NCBI GenBank assembly: GCA_034440635.1
Contig: JAOTON010001356.1
Location: 2,860,501 to 2,924,500, forward strand
Direction: 5' to 3'
Length of the DNA: 64,000 bases
Source: Lepas anatifera
Taxonomy: Eukaryota > Arthropoda > Thecostraca > Lepadidae
Part shown: piece by piece, positions 12,867-25,200 of the stretch
Layout: every line of letters begins with the position of its first letter
Numbering within the stretch: the first letter of the stretch is position 1
Notes under the pieces: generated by a model
What the model saw: only the letters and a program-made list of their open reading frames with translations
Told to the model about the DNA's origin: nothing
Databases searched by the model: none
Translations under genes and position numbers: made by a program

Positions 12867-13062
12867 CAGAGGCGCCGCCACAGAATTTTCGCAGGGGGAC
12901 GGACCCGGGCTGGTGCTGACCGAGGGAGGCGAATTTTGAGCATATTCTGTAGGTACCTGACAGCATTAATGACGATTGACCCAAAAATGTTTGGGGGACG
13001 TCCCCCCTGGTCGGCCAACAGGGGGGACGCGTCTCCCCCGCCCCCCGCTTTCGGCGCCCATG
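12867..13062. mobile_element. hAT-like MITE (196 bp) with 8-bp target duplication
   Basis: It is flanked by a perfect CATTCACG duplication (12859-12866 and 13063-13070). The ends CAGAGGCGCCG and CGGCGCCCATG match at 9 of 11 positions as inverted repeats. A relative in the opposite orientation lies at 55291-55482. An 8-bp duplication and CA..TG ends are typical of hAT elements. Confidence 0.8.
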
Positions 13063-13334
13063 CATTCACGTGACACCAGCCCAGAGGAGACTACCGTATT
13101 CTAGAGGTGATCTGAAGTTTCCCATCTGACGTATTACATCACATTACGTCACATGTGATCTCACAGGCCAGCAGATATGGTTCAAAATTGGCCCCAGAGT
13201 AAAAAACGCTAAGGCGATTCCAGTGCCGTTTCAATTATGTCTGCATCGCTTCAGGTTCTCGAGATCGTATGATGTTCTACCGGACCCCTCAGGCGGTGAT
13301 ATTTATGTACAAAAAGAGCCCAGGCTGTGTCGGC

Positions 13335-14622
13335 TTAACCCTTGCCCAGGTGGCGGGACGAGTCACCTTCGTCCTGGTGGAGGGGGCTAAAAACGACCCC
13401 CACGATCTCAAAAACTAAGATAGCTAGAAAAAGAGTAAAACGGCAATCAAAAGCTCTTCAAAAATTATATCCAAAAAACGTCGGTCGTTTTTCTCGTCAG
13501 GTCAATATAAAGGTCACCAGAGGTCAAAATGGGTCAAAATCGCTAATATGAGGTGTACTAAGAGAACCTCATATACCTATCTCATGATAGCTAGATACAT
13601 TTTCTGAACACCATTCGAAAGCTCTTGAGCTGCTCTTTCATTAGAGTGGTAATGATTTTGGGGTCAGGCCAAAGCATAGAGAGCTGTAGGTCACTGAATA
13701 TTGGGAATATTCTTGGAAATGTCCATAGCCACCCATGCACAAGGGCATTTCCTTTTTCGCTTATAACTTCCGAACCAATCAAGATGCAGCCATAGTTAAT
13801 GCACCATTGCAATCCTCTTGTCAATACAAATCTAATGATATATAATATTGCTATGCCAGGTAAAATTCAAAATTTGACCTGACCCAAGTCAACGGTGTGA
13901 CCCAACTTGACCTGGTATAGTCATGATATATATCATTTGGCTTGCAGTGAAAATGCTTTGGGGAATGCTTTGCTATGATCTAAAAGTCACAAAAACGATT
14001 CCAAATGCTCGGCTTGCTCAGAAAAGCGTTTCTGGACACCATTTCACGGATTCCAAGGGCCATATTTCCCCTTTGACCTCTTCAAGGTCATTCAAGGTCA
14101 CCAGGGGTCAAACACAGTATTTTTTCAATAACTTTTGACCTAATTAAGCTAGAGCGCTCAATTAAACGCCATCCTGTATGTATTGTCACTGGCCTTTATT
14201 TGATATAAAGAAAGGCTACTTTCTGACCTTTCATGACCTCAGGTCATATTAGGGTCACTAGGTGACCTATAGAGGTCAAACCACTGGCGGGAGGTCGTTA
14301 CGTTCCAAACAGCGGAAAAAAGTCTGGTATTTTTCTATGAAATCCACTTTACCAAATATCTATAGTTCTAATGGCATAAGGGTTATGCCCAGTTTGAATA
14401 TTTGAGTGAAAATAGCCGGTCATGACCTAATTTGACCTCTAGAGGTCAAACCATTGATATGAGCGCTTAAAAATTCAAAGTAATTTCTTATTGAATTCAC
14501 GCGAGCTTTTTAATGCACTTTGCAGATTGGCGCTAACCTCCATATTTTCGGAGTTGAGGGGCCATCGATGCCCCCGGGTGGGGCGAAGGTGGCGCCGGAC
14601 CCCCCGGTGGGGCGCGGGTTAA
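13335..14622. mobile_element. Chimeric TTAA element: E left half joined to B right half
   Basis: Positions 13335 to about 13950 match family E from its duplicated end. From about 13950 to 14622 it matches family B up to B's duplicated end. TTAA is intact at both outer ends (13335-13338, 14619-14622). The element therefore has two duplicated-type ends and no single-type end. Confidence 0.8.
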
Positions 14623-15341
14623 TTTTTTTCATTCTTACCAATTTTCATCATTGGATGTTAATGGTAGCTGGCTTGGAAGCCTCCTGTCTAAGAGGGACCC
14701 CAGCCGCTTTTTGGCTTGTGGTTTCTCTGTTCTGGCCAACGCCAGAGTCTGCGTTGAAATGGCGACAAGAGGGGAACCACTGTTCACGCGACGCTCAGCC
14801 GCCGACGGCTGCTGTCAATGACAGCCTGCAGCTCGGGAACTGGGTGTGTCAACAATAGATTTTAAATCTAGGGACCTGGTACGAAGGAGGACGATTGTTT
14901 TTCTTATACACAAGTTTTTTTCAATAATCTTGCAGTTACGTCGCTTGGTATATTCTTTCTCAACTTAACTTTCATACACACCTCATTTAAAATATTTAGA
15001 TGACTTCTTTGCAATAAACCTTATTTAAACAGCAATTGAAGCTCAATGACATGGTGACTGTTTGTATTCATGTAGAAGCTGGAAAGTTTGAAGGCTGCCG
15101 TGCTAGTTTTGAGATAAGCGTTAGTTTGAATCTCCACTGATAGATGGCAGCACCATCGGACCTAACGTGCGAAGCATGTCGTTACATCGAACACTGATGT
15201 ATTCCTGCCGCTAGGTGAAGTCAGGACTTGGGCCATTAAGTCAAGGCGTCAAGAAATCAATTGGCGCAGGGACGTTGCAAAATATATAGAGCAAGAGAAA
15301 CAGTGGCCTGGTTGATGTTACACAAGTGAACACGGGTGTTT
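14623..15341. other. Unassigned stretch
   Basis: No repeat ends or exons recognised. An open frame at 14520-14858 begins inside the preceding element and is not supported. Confidence 0.5.
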
Positions 15342-16379
15342 TTAACCCTCGCCCCACCGGGGGGCCATCGATGGCCCCCCTAAGGTTTTTCCGGAATAGC
15401 AGAAAAACGACGAGGCGCAGCACCGCGGTTGAGGGCTCTACCTCTCACTGCATCATTTTCCCATCATCCCTGAAATTTTTTTCTCCGGGTCACCCAAGGT
15501 CAGGTCACCAGACGAGGTCAACCAAGGTCACCTCACTTCACCTTTAGAGCTCTGTAAGAGCTACATTTCAAAGTCGATCGATTTGAAACTTCCTACACTT
15601 CATGACCCGTCCAGGGTCTACAAGGTGTATATCCGGGATTTTTCGATTTCGTGCCCTGAGGTCAGGTCACGAGGTGACCTCTCCCATTGGAAAAGCATGG
15701 GGAAAAGCTATTTCATGATATAAAAGTCACAAAAATGATTGCAAATACTCAGACTGCTCAGAACAACGTTTTTGGACACCCTTTCACGGATCCCAGGGGT
15801 CATATTTGCCCTTTGACTTTTCCAAGGTCATCCAAGGTCACCAGAGGTCAAAAACAGTATTTTGCCAATAACTTTTGACCTAATTGAGCTAGAGCAATGA
15901 AACAAACACCATCGTGTTTGTCTTGTCACTGGCTTTCATTTGATATACGGCAGCAAGGTCACTTTTTGACCTTTCGTGACCTCAGGTCATGTTAGGTTAC
16001 GAGGTGACCTCTGGCGGTCAAACCACTGGCGGGAGGTCTTAACGTTCCACATAGCGGAAAAAGTGCTGGCAATTTGCTATCAAATGTACTTTACCAGGCC
16101 TCAATAGCTCTAATGACATAAGAGTTATGCCCAGTTTGCTTAATCATTGCATATTCGAGTGAAAATAGCCGATCTTGACCTAATTTGACCTCTGGAGGTC
16201 AAACCATTGACCTGAGCACTAAAACATGCGAAATAATTTCTTACTGAATTCACGCGAGCTTTCTATTGCACTTTGCAGATTTGCGCTAACGCCCATATTT
16301 TCGGAGTTAGAGGGGGGGCCATCGATGGCCCCCCGGTGGGGCGAAGGTGGCGCCGGACCCCCGGTGGGGCGCGGGTTAA
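15342..16379 (-). mobile_element. Family B element (1038 bp)
   Basis: TTAA lies at 15342-15345 and 16376-16379. Single end on the left, duplicated end on the right, and AGGTCA-CCAG-AGGTCA at 15835-15850. It is very close in sequence to the B copies at 9326 and 29606. Confidence 0.92.
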
Positions 16380-16570
16380 TCCCCGTCGGTGGCGGTGAAA
16401 TGGGGCATCATACGGCAATAGAGACGATTCGTGCTGGTAAATCGATGTGTTGGATGTATTTTAACCCTTCGCCGCCTGGGGCCCCGATTGAACCCCCACC
16501 CTTCCCTCACGTTTTCGCGATTGATTCCGAGCATATTTAAATGAGAGTCGCGTTACTTTGCGCACATCTA

Positions 16571-16757
16571 GGGTGTGGGAAAGGTGGCTTAGTGGATAGC
16601 ATCCCGGTCTTATAAGACAACGGTGCAGGGTTCAAGTCCCAGCGGAGCCTCGGAATAAGTCGATCTGATCTCCAAAATCCCTTCCAACAGGGTGAAAGTT
16701 GGCGACGCCGTATGACCTTGGCAGTTGGTGTGTCGCTAAGCCCCCAAAATTATTTAA
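16571..16757 (+). repeat. tRNA-derived SINE, family 1
   Basis: Box A TGGCTTAGTGG and box B GGGTTCAAGTCCC are at tRNA spacing, followed by the same non-tRNA tail (GTTGGCGACGCCGTATGACC) as the copy at 20746. It lies inside family C. Target duplications are unclear. Confidence 0.8.
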
Positions 16758-17019
16758 TATCTCCCCTCTAGAGTGATCAATTCGACAACTTGACTAAAAA
16801 TTGTTATCAGGTTAAGTCAGGGCAACGAGTTATGACGCCATTTCTAAACCCATGTAAGGCACTAATGGTCTTCTAATATGAGGCTGACAAAACCAGGGTG
16901 TAACCTGGCTTCGAGAAGAGCTAGAACAAGTTTTTAAACAGCATTCGAAAGCTTTTGAAAATAAAAGTTTGGATGCTGGCATCCATTTTCAGGTCAGGTC
17001 AATATTAAGTTACCAGGGG

Positions 17020-17501
17020 CAGTGGCGGATTTAGCCGGTAGCTTGAGAAGGGGCAAACCAAAGTCGAAAAGCAACAAGTGAAAGATAAAAAACGTCACGC
17101 GGTAAAATATTTGGCCATAATTTGACTAGACGGTAGGGTTGGTTGGCAGGGCTACAAAGTGGTGGGCGTTTTTCCCACCAGCCCTCCATGGTATGTCTAC
17201 CAGTGAACGGCCCTGAACGGCCCAGTGCCCACCAGTCTCCAGTCATTTGATGCCCTAGGAGTGGTCTTTTGGTGGGAATTCGTGCCATTTGCAACATGCT
17301 TTTGCTTTTTCTATCCGTGGATCATTCACTCAAAAGCGGTTTTAAATATCAAGAGAACCAAAAGGGCCAATGCTTACACTGAAGTTTGCTGGTTCTGTTT
17401 GGCGATGACTGATTCATTTGCTTTGAGGGAGGGAAAAATTTCCCGAGCTTTTCCGTTTTGGGGAAGAATGCCTTTTCCCCCTCTCCATGGACCCACCACT
17501 G
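17020..17501. mobile_element. hAT-like element (482 bp) inside family C
   Basis: The ends CAGTGGCGG and CCACCACTG are inverted repeats. The flanking 8-mers ACCAGGGG (17012-17019) and ACCAGAGG (17502-17509) form an 8-bp target duplication with one mismatch. Homologous C sequence (about 11744) reads ACCAGAGGTCA without the insertion. No transposase. Confidence 0.7.
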
Positions 17502-17897
17502 ACCAGAGGTCACTAAAGGTCACGGTTTTCGATTTCTTTTTGTCTATAACGTTTGAACGAGATAAGATACAACAATTCATTTGGCATCACAGGGACGAGC
17601 AGGACCCACAAATTCGAACAATGCGCAACATGAGCCTGCAAGGTCATGGCATGGCATGCCTATGACATCTTATTATCATAAAATATAGGGTTTTGCTTAA
17701 AGTGTGGCTACTTTTGATGACCCCGACCCAAACTGCAGACCTGATGCTCATACAGGGAATCTTGTTTTGAAATTTACTGCAGGCCACTTATCCCACTGAT
17801 GTTTTTTAAAGTTTTTGGTCTCGTGGATCTCAGGGGGCTATTTTTAATTCTTTTGTAAGTATCGGACCATTCCACAGGACGGTTATGTATGAATTCT

Positions 17898-18085
17898 GCT
17901 GCGGAGGTGCATTGCTCAGTGGAAGAGCATCTCCTTCTGATCCACAGGTCCCGGATTCAAGTCTAGGCAGGACCTTTGAATAAGTTGATCTGATTCCCCA
18001 AATCGCTCCCAATAGTGATAGAGTTGGCGACGTTGCATAGCCCTGGAAGATGGTGCGTCGTTGAGCCGCAATGATTATTAACGAA
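17898..18085 (+). repeat. tRNA-derived SINE, family 1, diverged
   Basis: Box A TTGCTCAGTGG and box B GGATTCAAGTC are followed by the family tail GAATAAGTTGATCTGAT and GAGTTGGCGACGTTGCATAG. It is the last repeat before the gene's GC-rich 5' region. Confidence 0.75.
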
Positions 18086-18740
18086 TGCCGCAAGGAGCCG
18101 GCTTAGACGCCAGAGAAGGGATCGAGCGGCTGCCCTAGGCATACAAACTGCCGAATTCTGGATTAACTGTTTTGGTTGAAAATTTATCATTTTAGAGGAG
18201 ATCTCTGTCAGGGATAAAGCAATCGGCCAATCCAGCCTTTGATCAAAGCTGGCCAACAAAGATCTGCAAAAGATTACAGACACGGGGCGGCATCATCTCG
18301 GTAGAGCAGCTCGCAGACCCAGGCGGGACCAGCTTCACCACCTACAATGGCTGCGGTGGCGTCTGCCTTAAGGTTGGCTCCCACGTGTGACCCAGCTCCC
18401 CCGGTGGGCGTCCCACGCTGGCGGGTGGGTGAGTGGAGCCGCGGGTTGCGGTGGCGGCTGCGGCTGCCCTGGTGTGAAGCGCGGCTGCCCAGTCGTCGCC
18501 AGCGGCGGAGCTCAGTACCGAGCGGGCAGTGGAGGCGGGAGCACGCGCCACCCGGCTCCGAACACCGAGCGGAGCGTGCCAGACGTCAGTCGAAACGTAC
18601 CAACTAAAACTGTTAAAGAGGACCGACATTCCAGTGACGGAGAGTGCTCGGGGCCCGCAATGTCCTTGTGACCGGTCCGCCGGTGTGTGAGGCAGTGGCA
18701 GTGGTAGGTGACAGTGCCGGGAGAGTTTACACCAGCAGGC
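18086..18740 (+). promoter_or_regulatory. Probable promoter and 5' UTR of the sulfotransferase
   Basis: The sequence turns sharply GC- and CpG-rich from about 18340 to the start codon, in contrast to the AT-rich repeats upstream. A CCAAT motif lies at 18227-18231. No convincing TATA box is visible. An in-frame TAG at 18705 marks non-coding leader. The transcription start cannot be placed from sequence alone, and long open frames here on both strands look like GC-rich artefacts. Confidence 0.45.
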
Positions 18741-19299
18741 ATGTGGCCAGTCCGAGGCGTACTGAGGAGCCGGTGGCGCCCGGTCGTCATCGCACTGCTG
18801 ACGGTGGCGATCACCGTGCTGGTGGCGGGACGCTGGTCACCAAGCGCCGCGGGCGCCTCCTCCGGAACTCTGGCGGCCGCTGGCGATAAACTGGAGTTCT
18901 ACGGTGCCGCCCGAAACCTGCCCGCCAGCGACTCCCGCTTCGCTCCCCAGCGTCTGCCAGCCTCGATCTCCACGTCCAGCTCCTCGCCGTCGTCGTCTTC
19001 ATCCTTGAACGGCTCTCCTGGCAGCCTGTCCGGCGTTCCGGCGAACTCTGCGGAGGCCAAACTTCCGGACCCCGGCCTACCCCCGGCGCCGGTGTTTAGC
19101 CGGTACGACAAGGAGATTGAGAAGGTGGAGGAGGGGGAACAGCCGCCGCTGACGGAGGAGTGGCTGAAGGAGAGGGAGAAGGTTTATGAGGAGAGGAAGA
19201 AGAGGCTGCGTGCCACCTGCGAGAAATGGCACGTCGGAGTGGACGACTCCAGAATTGTCAGGAGCATTCTTGTCAATGGCGACGCCAAACGTACTCCAG
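18741..19299 (+). CDS. Sulfotransferase exon 1: start, signal anchor and stem
   Basis: The ATG at 18741 (context caggcATGtgg, G at -3) is the first one after an in-frame TAG at 18705, so the start is well bounded. It encodes MWPVRGVLRSRWRPVVIALL and onward, a basic tail plus a hydrophobic anchor at residues 14-30. A low-complexity Ser/Pro run follows near residues 75-95, and then a charged segment rich in Glu, Lys and Arg around 130-170 that may be coiled. The exon ends after CCAG at 19299 with donor GTGGGC, leaving one base of a split Glu codon. Codons are strongly GC-rich, unlike the AT-rich repeats that begin 73 bases downstream. An alternative upstream first exon cannot be excluded. Confidence 0.85.
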
Positions 19300-22200
19300 G
19301 TGGGCACAGTTACGCTGTAAAATCAGTTGGTGCTGGGTTATCGCCGGGTGAGAAATTTGGCAACTGCTGCATTAACTCTCACCCTGGTGTGGGGGGTTGA
19401 ACACCCCTTCGAGATTTTTTCCGCCGTCACGAAAAAACGGCAGCGCGAAGCACTGCCGTACTTGGCACACCTCATCCTTGATCAATTCCACAACTTTCAC
19501 CAGAAATTTTAAGGTTGGTCATCCCAGGTCAGGTCACTAGTGCAGTTCAAGTGACCTCACCTAAAAGTTTTTAAGGTGGCATATGTAAGAAAAGGGTAAA
19601 TATATCGAATTGAAACGTATACCACATAATGGGCCCCTCTAGTAATACAATATATATATTCCAGAATTTTTCATATCGACGACTTAAGGTCAGGTACGGA
19701 CCTCTCCATTGGAAATGCATGGGGAAAAGAGGTATTGAGCTCTATTTGCGTAGATAAAGCTGGAGAATACCTTCATATTTTCCAAATCGTAGTATCCTAG
19801 GCTGCTTTCTAGGTTCATGTAAATATTTTTTAGCCGTGACCTCTGCGAGGTCATCTGGGCCACTTAAGCATATTTTCAGACTTGAGTCAATAACTTTGAA
19901 TGAAATTATGATAAAGATTGTATTTTGATACCGGTACCTTTCCATTATTACTGCGAGTCGATTGATATAAATACTGACTATGCTAGAACTGATAGTGACT
20001 TTGACCTGGCCTCAGGTCTTGCCATTTTTGTGTTTTAACCTAGTATATTCATAGTATACATCATTCAATTTGCCGTAACGTCAGGAAACGAATGGTGCCC
20101 AAAAATGACTGTAACTCAACTCTGTCAGACACTACAGCCCCGAAACTCTTCACTAACATGTCATCTTCTTTGACATGTCATGACCTCAATATTGACCTGA
20201 GCCAAAAAGTGATGATATAGTTCTCATGAATTTGTATGAGCTATCCACCAGCTTTCGCGTTTTTCCGCTATCCCGTAGAGGAGCCGAGGTCGAGGGGGGT
20301 GTTTGAACACCCCCTCCCACCATGACGAAGGTGGGCTCGGAGGTCCTCCGGGGCGGGTGCTTATATCTCTGATATTAACAAAAACACTCTTCTTCTGCGG
20401 AAATACGTGCTCAATGTACTCCGTTATTTAACGACATTTTCTCCTTTTTGTCTTATTTAACCCGCGCCCCACCGCGGGTCCACCGCCACCTTCGCCCCAC
20501 CGGGGGCCATCGATGGCCCCCTCTAACTCCGAAAATATGGGCGTTAGCGCAAATCTGCAAAGTGCAATAGAAAGCTCGCGTGAATTCAGTAAGAAACTAC
20601 TTCACATGTTTTAGTGCTCAGGTCAATGGTTTGACCTCCAGAGGTCAAATTAGGTCAAGATCGGCTATTTTCACTCAAATATGCAATGCTTAAGCAAACT
20701 GGGCATAACTCTTATGCCATTAGAGCTATTGAGATCTGGTAAAGTGGGGATGAGGTGGCTTAGTGGATAGCACCCTTGTCTTCTAAGCCACCGGTCCCGG
20801 GTTCAAGTCCCGGCGGAGCCTCTGAATAAGTCGATCTGACCCCCAAAATCCCTTCCAACAGGGTGAGAGTTGGCGACGCCGTATGACCCTGGCAGTTGGT
20901 GCGTCGTTAAAACCCCAACAATTATTTGATCTGGTAAAGTACATTTGATATGAAATTGTCAGTTCTTTTTCCGGTATGTGAAACGTACAGACCTCCCGCC
21001 AGTGGTTTGACCTCCAGAGGTCACCTCGTGACCTAAGATGACCTGAGGCCACGAAAGGTCAAAAAGTGACCTTGCTGCCGTATATCAAATGAAAGCCAGT
21101 GACGAGACAAACACGATGGTGTTTGTTTCAGCGCTCTAGCTTAATTAGGTCAAAAGTTATTGTCAAAATACTGTTTTTGACCCCTGGTGACCTTGGATGA
21201 CCTTGGAGAGGTCAAAGGGCAAATATGGCCCCTGGAATCCGTGAAAGGGTGTCTAAGAACGCTTTTCTGATCAAGCTGAGCATTTTCAATCACTTTTGTG
21301 AGTTTTAGATCATAAGACAGCTTTTCCCCATGCTTTTCCAACGGGAGAGGTCACCTCGTGACCTGACCTCAGGGCACGAAATCGAAAAATCCCGGATATA
21401 CACGTTGTAGACCCTGGAAGGGTCATGAAGTGTGGAAAGTTTCAAATTGATCGACTTAGAAATGTAGCTCTTACAGAGCTCTAAAGTTGAAGTGAGGTGA
21501 CCTTGGTTGACCTCGTCTGGTGACCTGACCTTGGGTGACCCGGGGTAAAAAATTTCAGAGATGGTGGGAAAATGATGCAGTGAGAGGTAGAGCCCTCAAC
21601 CGCGGCGCTGCGCCTCTTCGTTTTTCTGCTATCCCGGAAAAGCCTTAGGGGGGCCATCGATGGCCCCCGGTGGGGCGAGGGTTAACATGGATGATTGCGT
21701 GGTCGCAGCTACTTTCGCCAGTACGGTTAGATGGCTGGTACCTAACCCCCTACGATGGTAGAAAAAGGCGGAAAGCGATGTTGGACAGTCCGTCTTAATT
21801 TTTACGGAAAAAGTTCGAAACATATTTGCAACAATTTTTTCTGTAAATAAAAGCAAAGAATTGAACGCCTTATAAAAGTCCCTTAAGTAAGTAAGTTTCT
21901 ATAGTGATGCAGAAGCGCAAACTTTTTCAGCCTCATCGATTCTTTGAGCATTTCTAGGTAGAATCTTACAATTTACCTGATCTAAGGATCAAGTTCAATA
22001 CGAATTCACGTCGTAATGCACGTCTTTTGAGCCCCAGTGGAAAGAAAAACACGTCTACGTCAAAATAAAAGCTTTATTGCAGTTCCAGGCAAAGTTATTG
22101 GCCTTCAGCTACCTCCTCTCGTATCTTCATGTCCTTTACATGACCCTGGGTCACCAGCACAAAAATCTCGTTACCGCAAGCTCCTATACTTGGTGACCTT

Positions 22201-25200
22201 AACACGCGCATTGACGGGGGTCTGAGCCACCTTCGCATTGACGGGGGGCGGGTACCCGCCCCCCTAAGATCTCGAGAACCACGGTAAGTAGCGAAAAACG
22301 GTAAACGGCGTTGGGCTGCCCATCCACTTCTCCATCGAAAACATTTCAACCATTTTTTTGTCAGGTCACATTTAAGGTCACGAGAGGTCAAAACATTCCC
22401 GTCATAGGGATAACATGTAAATTCAGTTTTTCGGCCATTAAATCTGAACAAGTAAAGATAGAGCAAAACGACTTGAACTATATGAATCCTCTCAGCAAGC
22501 CGAATCGAATGATATATAATTTGACCTTGCTAGGTCAAATCAAAGATTTGACCTGACCTGAGGTCAGGTCAGGGTCAAATTATATAAAATGCATATCATT
22601 AGAATCGCAAAGCCCAGGCGAGTCTAATGCAGCTAAAATAAATGCTCTATCACCATCCGTTACTGAGTTATTCCGTAAAAACCATTTTTCCAATGTATTT
22701 CCAATGGAGAGGTCATGCCTCGTACCTGACCTTAGGTCATCGATATCAAAAATACCGGAACATATTTTAGAGAACTCGGTGGGGCCATTATGTGATATGA
22801 GTTTCAATCGGATAAGTTCACCCTGCTCCGACTTATGCTATCTTAAACTTTTTTTGAGGTCGGGTCACTTGACCTGTAATGGTGACCTGACCTGAGATGA
22901 CCTAACCTTAAAATTTTCACAGAAGTTGTAAAAATGATGAGGGAAAAGGTATACCAAGTACGGCGGCGCTACGCGCCGCCGTTTTTCTGCTATCTCCGAA
23001 AAACCCGAGGGGGGCGGGTACCCGCCCCCCGTCAATGCGCGTGTTAAATTCGATGTATGAATATCAGGTCCACAGACCACACGTCACCGTTTAGATGCCG
23101 CGCTGGAATATGTGCTATAACACAGGCACCTACATCTCTCCGTTCTTGAGTGTCGGATGTTGCCATTTTGGCCCGCACATGTGTCTTGTGAATAAGTCAT
23201 CGGAATAGTCGATCTTGAGACCATGTTCACCTGTGGGCCCCGTAATTTTAACCCAGCACAGCCAGGGCTCTTTTCACATCTGCCATTTCCCGAGCGGATT
23301 CAGTTGTACTCCCGATAACCCTTGCCCCGGTGGTGGGTACGAGCCACCTTCGCCATGGTGGGGGGGGCTAAAAAAGACCCCCACGATCTCAAAAACTAAG
23401 AAAGCTAGAAAAAAGCGCAAAACGGCAATTGAAAGCTCTTCGAAAATGATATCGAAAATACTTCAGTCATTTTTCTTGTCAGGTCATTATCAAGGTCACC
23501 AGAGGTCAAAATAGGTCAAAATCGCTAATATGAGGTGTACTAAGAAAACCTCCTATATCTCAGAAACTATGATAGCTAGAAACATTTTTTTAACACCATT
23601 CGAAAGCTCTTGAGATGCGCTTTCATTACAGTGGCATTCATTTTCGTGTCAGGTCAAAGCCTAGGGAGCTACAGGTCACTAAATATTGGGCATATTCTTG
23701 GGAATGTCCATAGCCAACCAAGGGCGTTTACTTTTTCGCTAATAGCTTCCAAACCAAACAAGATACAGCCATAGTTTAAGCACCATTGCAATCCTCTCGT
23801 CAATACGAATCGAATGATATATGATATTGCTATGCCAGGTCAAATTTAAGAATTTGACCTGACCCGGGTCAACGGTCTGACCCAACTTGACCTGGTATAG
23901 TTATGATGTATATCATTTGACTTCCAGTGACTATACAAACACTTCGGTGACAAAATAAAAGCTCTATCATAGTTTTTTCAAAATTTATATAGAAAAACAC
24001 CAAAAAATGCTTATTTGACCTAAGGTGACCTTTTAAAGGTCACAAGTCAAAAATTTTGGTATCAGCTTCAGAAATGGGCCAAGAGCAAGTCGCAACCGAT
24101 GTTTGAAGTTGATTCCATCCATACTTACTGAGAAAAGCTCATTTCGTGATTTTCCCCATGCATTGTCAATGGGGAAGTCATGCTCTGCACATGACCTTAG
24201 GTCACCAATATCAAAAATCCCGGAACAAATGTTGTAGCTCCTGGTGGGCCCAAGATGTGGTATGAGTTTCATCTTGATCGATTAACCCTTCTTTTAGTTA
24301 TGCCGTCCTAAGTATTTTTGAGGTGAGGTCACTTCACCTGACCTGGTGACCTGACCTGATATGACCTTGAGCCAAAATTTTCAGGAAAGATGTAAAAATG
24401 ATGAAGGAACAGCTAGACCAAGTTTGGCGGCGCTGCGCGTCGCCGTTTTTTGGTCACTTCGGAAAAACCCGAGGGGGGTCTAAAAAGACCCCCCACCCGG
24501 GCGAAGGATAATCTCGGGAGCTATAGCGGCGAAGCTAGAACAAAATCAGAAACGGCACTAAAAGCGCTGTAACGTCTTCTTCTGCTGAGCCAACTTCGAG
24601 CCTTACCCGCTGACTTGCAATGTCATCAGGGGCCCAAATGGATAGATTTTAACAGGTTTAGAAAACCCTTTATAACTCGGGACCTATAGACTTAGAACAA
24701 AGCCAAAGGTATCAATATGTTTTATTTGATTCCAGAATTAGAAGGATTTGCGACACAACTCTCTAGGGTCACATAGACCAAACCAAAATAATTACTTTGC
24801 TAGGGCAGGATACATATCATTGAAATGCTTAACCCTATTTCCGTCAGGCTCCCGGCTACCCCTATTTCCGGCAGGGGGGGCAATATCGGGCCCCACCTAA
24901 GATCTCGTAATCTAACCGGCCTATTTTGAAAATTCAAAGTGCCATAGATTCCTCTGCTGCTAAACTTTATTTTGAAAAAAGAAAATTTCAAAATTTTCAT
25001 TTTTAGGGAGAAGGTCGTGCAAAATATACAATTTTTGTGTATTTTTTAGATTTTCCATAACCCTTGTCTCTGTTGTACGATTTTCACAAAACTAGTTCAG
25101 ATTTACAAATAATTGACCCAAAATTTTCATATACTCGAGTTACGCAAAAATTCGAAATTCAATGGCAGTTCCAGGACCAGGACTATGAGGGGAAATATAT

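Larger units (their letters stand above)
16461..17848 (-). mobile_element. Family C element carrying a SINE and a hAT-like insertion
   Basis: The left end is TTAACCCTTCGCCGCCTGGGG. The interior matches 3198-3983 and 9185-11960. The right end is eroded after GATCTCAGGGGGC near 17840 with no TTAA, so the end is approximate. Confidence 0.65.

Noticed and set aside
17225..17665. 146-codon open frame
   Set aside because: It spans the border between a hAT-like insertion and family C sequence and resembles no protein family.
18347..18671. Open frames on both strands in the GC-rich region before exon 1
   Set aside because: Overlapping frames on both strands with no recognisable domain; composition explains them and the region lies upstream of an in-frame stop.
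20751..20823. Functional tRNA gene
   Set aside because: Box A and box B are good, but the copy has a conserved SINE tail and an exact 13-bp target duplication, so it is a retroposon.
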